9,436 bases of DNA from Bacteroidales bacterium. Lineage in GTDB: Bacteria > Bacteroidota > Bacteroidia > Bacteroidales > Paludibacteraceae. Positions 1 through 5,779 of this stretch are shown piece by piece. The notes under the pieces were generated by a model. It was not told the DNA's origin, made no database searches, and saw only the letters and a list, made by a program, of their open reading frames with translations. The DNA lies in the NCBI GenBank assembly GCA_900769035.1, contig CAAGFD010000175.1:1-9436 (forward strand), written 5' to 3'. Within the stretch, counting starts at the first letter, position 1. Each line of letters begins with the position of its first letter. The position numbers and the translations under genes were made by a program.

Positions 1-16
1 TGTGCTCTTCCGATCT
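1..16. other. Illumina TruSeq adapter remnant (not genomic)
   Basis: The first 16 bases, TGTGCTCTTCCGATCT, are identical to the 3' end of the Illumina TruSeq read-2 adapter; the reverse complement is AGATCGGAAGAGCACA. It sits exactly at the window edge and is joined in frame to a coding region, where it would add the residues RSEEH. This is best read as untrimmed adapter at a contig end, so genomic sequence begins at base 17. Confidence 0.93.
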
Positions 17-2065
17 AAACATACTACCGCCGGAATATTTCTGTTCAGACTCTATCATCACATATACGGTACCGCTCATAGGAATGGTGAAGTAGTATTC
101 GTAATATCTATCACCTTGAGTTTCCACAGGATAGTCATCTATATAATGGTTTACGGAATCAATGAAAGAAGCACCATCTAAAGAAGGCTTATCATTTACA
201 TAGATACGGATACAATCGCCCGGTTTTGAGCCCTCATAACGGCGGAACCAAAAATCGAGTTCGTAGCTATTCGCTGCAGGGATATAAATGGCAGGTAATG
301 ACAAAAGATATTTACAACCATCTGAAGAAGAAGGGGCCATAATACACTCTCCCGCTCTACCTGAAATATTATATATTTGCCAACCATCAAAATAGCTCCA
401 ACCGGCTGTAGCAGTACGCGTTGTATACCAACATTCCGGCAATGAGGTTTTTTCCGTAAAATCTTCAAATAATGGAAGTTGTGAATATCCACAGGCTGTA
501 ATTGCCGATACAGGTAAACTCCATTCTGCAGTATCATTAGCTCCACAAACAGGTCGTACTCTGAATTGATATTCACTTTGCAAAGATAGATTGCTTACTA
601 CACAAGGATTTGAATTTACTATTGAATAAGAATATGTGTTATTACTCTTATTATAGCATTCTACTTGATAACTTGCAGCCAAACTATTATCGTTCCAAGA
701 AAGAGTAGCCGACACGGAGTCGATACTGCTAACCGAGAGATTTTCAACCCTCTTGCATGTAGGCACTATAGATATTGTAATATCATCGATATTGACATAA
801 GAGTTATTATCATGAGCAATACATAATCGCGTACCATTAATACTTTGTCTTCCGGAAGAAAGATAGATACGCTTATTCATCCAAGTGTTTGTATTTTCAA
901 TAGGGATGATGTCAATAGACTCAAAAGTGCTGAAATTGGTATAATCATCAATCAAACCGACACGAAGAGAGGTATTACTTTGTGGCGTTTTCACCATAAA
1001 ATCTACCATCAAATCCGTACCATTGTAGTTTATAGGTTGAGATACGAAATAAGAATTGCTACTATTAACAGAGGTGAGTTTTACTGATTTTCCATAACTA
1101 CCGTAATAAGTATCAGCATCCCAAATATTATTATTTGCGGAAACTACATCATTACAATTTAATACAGTATCGCTCAAAGCATCAAAATTTTCAACTATCG
1201 GTAAAGAGGCATATTGGCAAAGAGTTTTAGTAAATATTGTATCAGAGGAAAACGAATTGCCATACTGTCCACAATCACATGAAGCATAAATATAATATTC
1301 GGTATTAGGTGTAAGATTAGTGATAGAAATGCTATTATGTGCGGAATTAAGGAGTGAAACGACAACCGTATTTTGAATGTTATTAATACTATTGACATAA
1401 TAAACATTTATCATCTCCGGCGCATTACCATCATCATCCAAATTCCATTGTACATTAAAAGAATTATCTGTAATACCGGAAACAAAAAGGTTTATAGGCC
1501 GTTGACAAGCGGGAGTTTCATAGAATTTTACGTCATCAATATAATGATAGCCACCGTCATAGTTTCCTGAATTATTACTTTCCGAAACGAAGACGACACT
1601 CACCGACTGACCTGTATATTGGTTCAAGTCATAAGACTTTTTAGTCCACTCCATAATTTGAGTCAAGTTAGTATCGAGGGGAGTAGTGAGATATGTGCGT
1701 CCGCTATCGGTAGAGAGATAAACTTTTAGAGGACCACCATAAGGGTTACACACATAAAAAGAGAGTTTTGAATTCGGTTTGGAAATTAATACCGAAGGGG
1801 AAATCAGTACACTTGTAGTGCCGAATTCAGAAATGTTAGAGTTGAATCTCATGCAATAATTTCCGCTATGTGCAGAGAAATTATCATTACATTGTACAAC
1901 TTGCCATCGGTAGCTATCGAAAGCGGCGGAACCACCGGTATTCGACCAGCCGATAGGCCATATACCATTCTCAAAATTCTCGAAAAGGTACACATCAGTT
2001 TGTGCGCTTAATCTAAAACATAATAAAGAGAATAACACACATAATAAAAGATAAATTCTTTTCAT
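17..2065 (-). CDS. Secreted modular protein with adhesin-like jelly-roll and Fn3 domains, C-terminus missing
   Basis: The frame is open from ATG at 2063-2065 to the contig end, giving 683 genomic residues with no stop; the C-terminus is lost. Residues 1-21 form a Sec signal peptide (MKRIYLLLC...RLSA, then QT). The rest alternates two module types: jelly-roll modules of the cleaved-adhesin/MAM-like kind at about 25-182, 285-435 and 530-683, and fibronectin type III modules at about 187-283 and 437-527. The jelly-roll modules open with FENFE, VENFD or FEDF, and the first two end in YIDDVKF or VNIDDITI. The Fn3 modules are marked by SFNVQWN with TPNTEYYIYA, and ATLSWN with QSEYQFRVRP. Proteins with this layout in Bacteroidales are exported and often end in a type IX secretion sorting domain, but that part is not in the window. 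It is probably a surface or extracellular binding protein; the ligand cannot be read from the sequence. A TAACTTTG promoter element lies 47 bases upstream. Asn, Ser and Tyr are abundant, and Cys often falls near module boundaries. Confidence 0.88.
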
Positions 2066-2111
2066 ATAAATAAATATTTATTAATAAAATAGATTGATTC
2101 ATTAGTAACAA

Positions 2112-2119
2112 CAAAGTTA
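2112..2119 (-). promoter_or_regulatory. Probable -7 promoter element of the secreted protein gene
   Basis: Read on the minus strand this is TAACTTTG, which fits the Bacteroidetes -7 consensus TAnnTTTG. It would give a leader of about 44 bases before the ATG at 2065. No TTTG lies at the standard 19-base spacing. A TTTG at 2131-2134 is only 11 bases away, so the -33 element is weak or absent. Confidence 0.5.
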
Positions 2120-2378
2120 CAATAATACTGCAAACATGGAGCAATAGAGAGCGAAAAAAACATATTTTCGGAAAGGATATATAATAATTTGAGTACTAAA
2201 AAGATATACGGACTTCGATGAGCACGGAAAATAAGTTCGAAACAAAACGGTTACACTAAAAAAAAACATATTTTACAAAAAAGTAAATCGGTCGATATGG
2301 AGAGAAACAAAAAAAGAAAAAAAAGAAGGGAAAAAGCAGAATATCATAAGGGTATACAATCAGGTAGTAATTAATATT

Positions 2379-2530
2379 ATTTAACCGAGCAAAAATAACA
2401 TTTAACCGAATAAGATAACATTGAGCGAATGAGATAACATTGAGCGAATGAGATAATGATAATCGAAGAAGATTTTATTGAGCGAAGAAGATATTATTTG
2501 GCAGAACAGATCTGATATAATATTTGGCAA
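2379..2530. repeat. Degenerate tandem repeats of about 19-21 bases
   Basis: The clearest units are 2420-2438 and 2439-2457, each ATTGAGCGAATGAGATAA plus one differing base, so 18 of 19 positions match. Related units are 2379-2399 and 2400-2419 (TTTAACCGA followed by A-rich sequence and ATAAC) and 2477-2495 (ATTGAGCGAAGAAGATATT), with a partial unit at 2463-2476. Two TTGGCA motifs at 2499 and 2525 extend the pattern more loosely. The common core is TTGAGCGAA(T/G)(G/A)AGATAA. Its function is unknown. Confidence 0.7.
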
Positions 2531-2534
2531 AATA

Positions 2535-2566
2535 AAAAAGGGAGTACCAAAAGGCACTCCCTTTTT
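2535..2566 (-). terminator. Rho-independent terminator of infC-rpmI-rplT
   Basis: An 11-base perfect inverted repeat (AAAAAGGGAGT at 2535-2545, ACTCCCTTTTT at 2556-2566) surrounds a 10-base loop in which CC and GG can pair further. On the minus strand it begins 20 bases after the rplT stop codon and ends in a U-run. Because it is flanked by A and T runs it could also stop transcription in the plus direction. Confidence 0.9.
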
Positions 2567-2586
2567 ATGATAAAAAATCCTTTAGA

Positions 2587-2937
2587 TTAATTGTTTTTTG
2601 CTTTAGCCACAATAGCTTTGAAAGCTTCCGGGTGGTTCATAGCAAGGTCGGCAAGCACTTTACGGTTCATAGCGATACCTGCTTTATGAAGGGCACCCAT
2701 CAATTGAGAGTAAGACATACCCTCGAGGCGAGCTGCGGCATTAATACGTTGAATCCACAATGCGCGGAAGTTACGTTTTTTATTTTTACGGTCGCGATAA
2801 GCATATTGCAAACCTTTTTCCCATGTGTTTTTGGCAACGGTCCACACATTACGGCGAGCACCAAAATAGCCACGGGTTAACTTTAAAATTCTTTTACGTT
2901 TTGCTCTTGAAGCAACGTGATTTACTGATCTTGGCAT
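2587..2937 (-). CDS. rplT: 50S ribosomal protein bL20
   Basis: The 116-residue product is full length for bL20, an RNA-binding protein needed early in assembly of the large ribosomal subunit. The family N-terminus (MPRSVNHVASRAKRKRILK), the segment TRGYFGARRNVWT, the basic stretch YRDRKNKKRNFRALWI and the conserved core RINAAAR near residue 64, followed by GMSYSQLM, are all present. It is the last gene of infC-rpmI-rplT and is followed by a strong terminator. The start at 2935-2937 gives the standard N-terminus; no Shine-Dalgarno site precedes it. The 113-base gap from rpmI is long for this operon and contains possible RNA structure. In other bacteria bL20 represses its own operon by binding mRNA; whether it does so here is inference. 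Confidence 0.98.
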   Translation of the reverse strand: MPRSVNHVASRAKRKRILKLTRGYFGARRNVWTVAKNTWEKGLQYAYRDRKNKKRNFRALWIQRINAAARLEGMSYSQLMGALHKAGIAMNRKVLADLAMNHPEAFKAIVAKAKNN

Positions 2938-3050
2938 AATTTAATTTGTTTTAGAATGGGAGCGTTTCTCATTAGAAATCTTTAAAAGCTCACATTCGGT
3001 TAATCACTAATAGAAAAAAAATTTAAACACTTGGATTTAAAAGTCTTTAC
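2938..3050 (-). promoter_or_regulatory. rpmI-rplT spacer, possible structured leader of rplT
   Basis: This 113-base untranslated stretch lies within the operon. On the minus strand an AU-only hairpin (TTTAAA at 3036-3041 pairing with TTTAAA at 3022-3027) is followed by eight U residues. Nearer rplT, TTTCT/AGAAA (2974-2978 with 2965-2969) can form a hairpin inside a weak outer GAGC/GCTC pairing (2988-2991 with 2960-2963). These could be an attenuator and a bL20 target, but the stems are short and AT-rich, so the call is tentative. Confidence 0.3.
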
Positions 3051-3248
3051 TTATCTCATACCGAGAAGAGACTTAACACTTTTTTGGTCTACTGTAGCAA
3101 CTGTACCTGTGTGGGTAAGGTTACGTTTTTGTTTAAGAGTCTTTTTAGTCAAGATATGACTTTTAAACGCGTGTTTACGTTTAATTTTTCCTGTTCCGGT
3201 AAGGGCAAACCTCTTTTTGGCACCGGAATTAGTTTTAATTTTTGGCAT
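3051..3248 (-). CDS. rpmI: 50S ribosomal protein bL35
   Basis: The 65-residue, strongly basic protein has the usual length of bL35. It starts MPKIKTNSGAKKRF, the family signature, followed by TGTGKIKRKHAFKSHIL and the C-terminal segment with Q55KSVKSLLG. It is a small structural protein of the large ribosomal subunit. It starts 33 bases after the infC stop and precedes rplT, the order found across most bacteria. No Shine-Dalgarno site is seen upstream, as is normal in Bacteroidetes. Confidence 0.98.
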   Translation of the reverse strand: MPKIKTNSGAKKRFALTGTGKIKRKHAFKSHILTKKTLKQKRNLTHTGTVATVDQKSVKSLLGMR

Positions 3249-3281
3249 CTGATAAAATATTTAATTATTAAATAAGTATGT

Positions 3282-3824
3282 TTACTTCTTAGTAGATTTT
3301 GGAGATAGCATGATAATCATACGTTTACCTTCGAGCACCGGCTTAGAATCCACTTTAGCTATTTCATCCAAATCTGCGGCAAAGCGGGCGAGTAACTCCT
3401 CTCCTTGCTCTTTAAATAATATTGAGCGACCTTTAAAGAAAACGTAAGCTTTTACTTTACATCCATCTTTAATAAATCCTTCGGCATGCTTTAACTTAAA
3501 GTTGTAATCATGATCATCGGTTTGTGGCCCGAAACGAATCTCCTTAACAACCATTTTTACAGACTTAGCCTTTATCTCCTTTTCTCGCTTCTTTAATTGA
3601 TATAAGAATTTTTGATAATCAATTATTCGGCACACAGGTGGCTCCGCATTAGGTGAAATCTCTACCAAATCCAACTCCATCTCATCGGCAATGCGCATCG
3701 CTTCTTCGAATGAGCATACTTTCGTTTCTATATTCTCACCTACCAAACGAACCTCTTTTACTCCTCGTATTTCGTGATTTATACGATGGCGGTTCTCATC
3801 TTTTTTTAATACTTGCTTAGCTAT
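3282..3824 (-). CDS. infC: Translation initiation factor IF-3, probable AUA start
   Basis: IF-3 binds the 30S subunit, prevents premature joining of 50S and checks the start codon. The body is unmistakable: ELDLVEISPNAEPPVCRIIDY in the N-domain and linker, VKEIRFGPQTDDHDYNFKLK in the C-domain, then AYVFFKGRSILFKEQG and LEGKRMIIMLSPK. Starting at the TTG at 3744-3746 would give 154 residues and cut away the conserved N-terminus. The frame continues upstream through RINHEIRGVKEVRL, which matches the usual IF-3 start region, to IAKQVLKKDENRH. An in-frame TAG at 3837-3839 limits the start. Between it and the body the only plausible initiator is ATA at 3822-3824, which lies 8 bases after a perfect AGGAGG (3833-3838). 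This gives 180 residues, close to the family norm. Rare AUU-type starts on infC are known to let IF-3 limit its own synthesis; AUA here would fit that, by inference. thrS, often just upstream of infC in this phylum, is absent. Confidence 0.95.
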   Translation of the reverse strand: MAKQVLKKDENRHRINHEIRGVKEVRLVGENIETKVCSFEEAMRIADEMELDLVEISPNAEPPVCRIIDYQKFLYQLKKREKEIKAKSVKMVVKEIRFGPQTDDHDYNFKLKHAEGFIKDGCKVKAYVFFKGRSILFKEQGEELLARFAADLDEIAKVDSKPVLEGKRMIIMLSPKSTKK

Positions 3825-3832
3825 AAGGCTTT

Positions 3833-3838
3833 CCTCCT
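3833..3838 (-). promoter_or_regulatory. Strong Shine-Dalgarno site of infC
   Basis: Read on the minus strand this is AGGAGG, 8 bases before the ATA proposed as the infC start. None of the other genes here shows a comparable site, which is normal for Bacteroidetes, so its presence supports the choice of start. The G-rich core follows an in-frame TAG that excludes any longer frame. Confidence 0.85.
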
Positions 3839-3879
3839 AAAAAATGGTTTATAATTAATTCCTTGCTCTTTTGAGCGTG

Positions 3880-3887
3880 CAAATTTA
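3880..3887 (-). promoter_or_regulatory. Probable -7 promoter element of the infC operon
   Basis: The minus-strand sequence TAAATTTG fits TAnnTTTG. The predicted transcript would start near 3877, giving a leader of about 50 bases. A small GCTC/GAGC hairpin with a four-A loop (3873-3876 with 3865-3868) sits at the very start of that leader. No TTTG occurs at the 19-base spacing, so only the -7 element is supported. Confidence 0.5.
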
Positions 3888-4132
3888 CGACTTTTTCTTT
3901 ACATTTATACAGTTTTTTGAAAAATATTTTACCTCCCACCCCAAACGCTTTAATAATCAAAAAGATAGATAGTAATAATTTCAAACAACCCACTCTGTTT
4001 TTCCGGATTTAATATACTATTTACGCATCCTTCTCTACATCAAAAGAAAAGGAAAAACGAATTATTTTCTGCACAAAACAGACTGCAAAACAGCACATTA
4101 ACATTATTTAAATAAAAATTTTGCCACAATGC

Positions 4133-4163
4133 TTTGTTATTCCAAAAAAATAGAGTACCTTTG
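4133..4163 (+). promoter_or_regulatory. Consensus Bacteroidetes promoter of tRNA-Glu
   Basis: TTTG at 4133-4136 and TACCTTTG at 4156-4163 are separated by exactly 19 bases, the textbook Bacteroidetes -33/-7 arrangement. Transcription would start a few bases after 4163, leaving a tRNA 5' leader of about 25-30 bases. Confidence 0.85.
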
Positions 4164-4194
4164 CAACCGAAATGATGGGACAAAATAAAATGAT

Positions 4195-4267
4195 GGTGCA
4201 TTCGTCTAGTGGTCTAGGACGCCGGCCTCTCACGCCGGTAACTCGGGTTCGAATCCCGGACGCACTA
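4195..4267 (+). tRNA. tRNA-Glu (anticodon CTC)
   Basis: The 73-base sequence folds as a cloverleaf. The D-stem is GTCT/GGAC. The anticodon stem CCGGC/GCCGG (4222-4226, 4234-4238) closes the loop CTCTCAC, with anticodon CTC at 4229-4231 reading GAG. The T-arm has TTCGAAT in its loop, and A73 is the discriminator. CCA is not encoded (CAG follows). The acceptor stem is imperfect: G1 faces U72 and A6 (4200) faces C67 (4261). The gene has its own consensus promoter and terminator and is transcribed away from infC. Despite the two odd pairs the rest is intact, so it is probably functional. Confidence 0.93.
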
Positions 4268-4285
4268 CAGAGGGGAGGTAATTTC

Positions 4286-4311
4286 GGGAGAAATGGCTCC
4301 CTTTTGTTTTT
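4286..4311 (+). terminator. Rho-independent terminator of tRNA-Glu
   Basis: GGGAG (4286-4290) pairs with CTCCC (4297-4301) across a six-base loop, followed by TTTTGTTTTTC. GGGGAG at 4272-4277 could also pair with CTCCCT, giving a competing longer-range stem. It lies 18 bases after the mature tRNA end. Confidence 0.75.
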
Positions 4312-4604
4312 CATACCCTAATTATTTCAGTCTACGAGTCTATGGCTTTTAACTCTTTAAGTACACGACTCTATGGCTTTTAACTCTTTAAGTTCACGAG
4401 TCTATGGATTTTAACTCTTTCAGTTCACAAGTCTATTTGCTGTTAACTCTCTTTTTTTCTTTCCCTTTATTATCTTTATTGCCTTTCCTTACCCAACATT
4501 TACTTTCTTCCCCTTTATTGCCTTTTTCATGCCCTTTATTGCCTTATTTCCCCTTAATGCCTTTTCTTTCAATCCACTCTTCTATTCGTTTCTAACCCTC
4601 TATT
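4312..4604. other. Gene-free repeat and pyrimidine-rich region
   Basis: No gene is supported. The left part holds four 31-base tandem units. From about 4452 to 4604 the plus strand is pyrimidine-rich, so a read-through transcript from the hydrolase gene would be purine-rich here. CTTTATTGCC recurs at 4474, 4513 and 4534, with a variant near 4553. A copy of the hydrolase 3' end (CCACTCTTC core) appears at 4571-4584 and again inside the gene at 4617-4630. No clear terminator for the hydrolase gene is visible. Confidence 0.7.
4334..4457. repeat. Four tandem 31-base repeats
   Basis: Units begin at 4334, 4365, 4396 and 4427, exactly 31 bases apart. Unit 1 starts ACGAGTCTATGGCTTTTAAC and continues TCTTTAAGTAC. 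Units 1 and 2 differ at two positions, units 2 and 3 at three. Unit 4 is degenerate and fades after TTAACTCT near 4451. TTTCAGT at 4325-4331 looks like the tail of an eroded preceding unit. There are no spacers, so this is a true tandem array. Confidence 0.92.
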
Positions 4605-5618
4605 CTATTTGTTTTTAGTCCACTCTTCCAACTTCAATAGTATATCATCCCATACTCTTTGCTTCTCGGTTTCATTCAATATCTCATGGCGCATATTCGG
4701 ATATAATTTCGAGGTTACATTAATATATCCTACCTTTTTCATCTTATTCACCGCCTTATTGAATTTATTTTTACTACCTATACATGGGTCGTCTGCTCCG
4801 GAAACGAATAATATAGGCATCAACTTGTTCGACATCTTCCAGTTTTTTTCGTCATAAGTATACTGCATCAACTCGAATAAATTTTCAAAACCGTTGGCAG
4901 TAAAGATGAAGTTACATAATGTATCGGCATCGTATTTCTCCACCACTGCCCTATCAGAGCAAACCCAGGCATTTGGCGAATTTTCCGACTTAAATTTTCG
5001 ATTAAACGATCCGAAAGAGAGTTTTTGTATCTTCTCCGGTCGATAATGGTCGCCATATTTTTTTGCATAACGCGATGCCAATTTTTCTCCTATAGAGGCA
5101 CCGACATTATAACTCGGGCTGCCACAAACGATAAGCGCATCTATGGCATCATCATACTGCTTGGCAAAAGAACGCACAACCATAGAACCCATACTGTGTC
5201 CGAGCAAAATAAAGGGCACATCGGGATATTGTTTACGGAGCACATCACCCACCATACGCACATCTTCAATCATACCTTTATAGCCTGCTCTATAAAAATA
5301 CCCGAGGTCGTGTGACGTCAACACCGAAGCACCATGTCCTCGATGGTCGTGAATTACGCATACATAGCCATGATTATTAAGAAATTCAATAAAAGGATAA
5401 TAACGCTCTTTATGATCACACATTCCATGTACAAGTTGCACTACGGCTTTCACATTCACACCTGCAGGTGGAGTAGAAACCGACACTCTGATTGGTAAAG
5501 AATCGGAAGTAGAAGGAAGAAAAAAATCCTTTCGAACGGCAAAAATTACATTTGAAAAAGAGTTGAAGGCTAATATAGCCGACAACAGAATAATCCGTTT
5601 TAACACAATTGTTTTCAT
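4605..5618 (-). CDS. Secreted lysophospholipase-like alpha/beta hydrolase
   Basis: The 337-residue product belongs to the serine-hydrolase group of monoacylglycerol lipases and lysophospholipases (Hydrolase_4 type), which cleave ester bonds of lipids. The oxyanion motif HGMCDH is at 64-69, the nucleophile motif GHSMG at 140-144 (Ser142), the acid is probably Asp277 in SGADDP, and the catalytic His is His311 in MRHEIL. The cap segment with NRKFK, NAWVCSD and DTLCNFIFT is typical of the subfamily. Residues 1-27 (MKTIVLKRIILL...VIFA) look like a Sec signal peptide, so it probably acts in the periplasm or outside. The frame is open upstream to an ATG at 5726, but the extra 36 residues would bury the signal peptide and would begin only a few bases after the predicted transcription start, so the ATG at 5616-5618 is preferred. 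The gene has its own -7 element and is probably a single-gene unit. The actual substrate is unknown. Confidence 0.9.
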   Translation of the reverse strand: MKTIVLKRIILLSAILAFNSFSNVIFAVRKDFFLPSTSDSLPIRVSVSTPPAGVNVKAVVQLVHGMCDHKERYYPFIEFLNNHGYVCVIHDHRGHGASVLTSHDLGYFYRAGYKGMIEDVRMVGDVLRKQYPDVPFILLGHSMGSMVVRSFAKQYDDAIDALIVCGSPSYNVGASIGEKLASRYAKKYGDHYRPEKIQKLSFGSFNRKFKSENSPNAWVCSDRAVVEKYDADTLCNFIFTANGFENLFELMQYTYDEKNWKMSNKLMPILFVSGADDPCIGSKNKFNKAVNKMKKVGYINVTSKLYPNMRHEILNETEKQRVWDDILLKLEEWTKNK

Positions 5619-5734
5619 AATCAATGAGGTTTTTTTATTGGTAATTATTATTTCTAACGATAAAAAAGCATAGTAAATACAGAATAACTCGATGTATTTC
5701 AGCACATAACGAGTATCATTCAGCATTCACTATG

Positions 5735-5742
5735 CAAAGTTA
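5735..5742 (-). promoter_or_regulatory. Probable -7 promoter element of the hydrolase gene
   Basis: The minus-strand TAACTTTG fits TAnnTTTG and would place the transcript start near 5732, giving a leader of about 110 bases to the preferred ATG. No TTTG lies 19 bases upstream. The rest of the 161-base gap to the M20 gene is AT-rich and includes an AT-only 8-base inverted repeat (5746-5753, 5776-5783). Confidence 0.5.
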
Positions 5743-5779
5743 GATATAATATTTATATATTCCTAATAGAAATACAATA

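Larger units (their letters stand above)
2066..2534. other. Gene-free AT- and purine-rich intergenic region
   Basis: No plausible gene is present on either strand. Next to the secreted protein gene lie its AT-rich leader and promoter. Further right are plus-strand A-runs, including two copies of AAAAAAACATATTTT (ending near 2168 and 2274), and a purine-rich tract at about 2298-2340. A degenerate repeat array fills about 2379-2530. The region separates the end of the rplT operon from the secreted protein gene. Confidence 0.75.
3839..4194. other. Divergent intergenic region between infC and tRNA-Glu
   Basis: About 350 bases with no supported gene. The left part carries the infC leader and -7 element; the right part carries the tRNA promoter at 4133-4163. 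The middle, about 3900-4130, is AT-rich and shows no recognisable gene, repeat or hairpin. Confidence 0.7.

Noticed and set aside
196..576. Open frame on the minus strand of 126 residues
   Set aside because: It is a shadow of the secreted modular protein, which is continuous in another frame of the same strand.
2379..2530. Iteron-like replication origin
   Set aside because: There is no DnaA box, replication gene or other origin feature nearby, and the units are too degenerate for a confident call.
4108..4314. 68-residue minus-strand open frame across the tRNA
   Set aside because: It overlaps tRNA-Glu on the opposite strand and its middle is encoded by the tRNA complement; such frames are a common false call.
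4334..4457. Possible CRISPR array
   Set aside because: The 31-base units are directly adjacent with no variable spacers, and there are no cas genes in the window.
4404..4595. 63-residue plus-strand hydrophobic open frame
   Set aside because: Its Leu/Phe/Pro/Ser-rich sequence comes from the pyrimidine tract and the repeats; there is no promoter and no similarity to a known family.
5619..5726. 36-residue N-terminal extension of the hydrolase
   Set aside because: It would bury the signal peptide, and its ATG lies only a few bases after the predicted transcript start.
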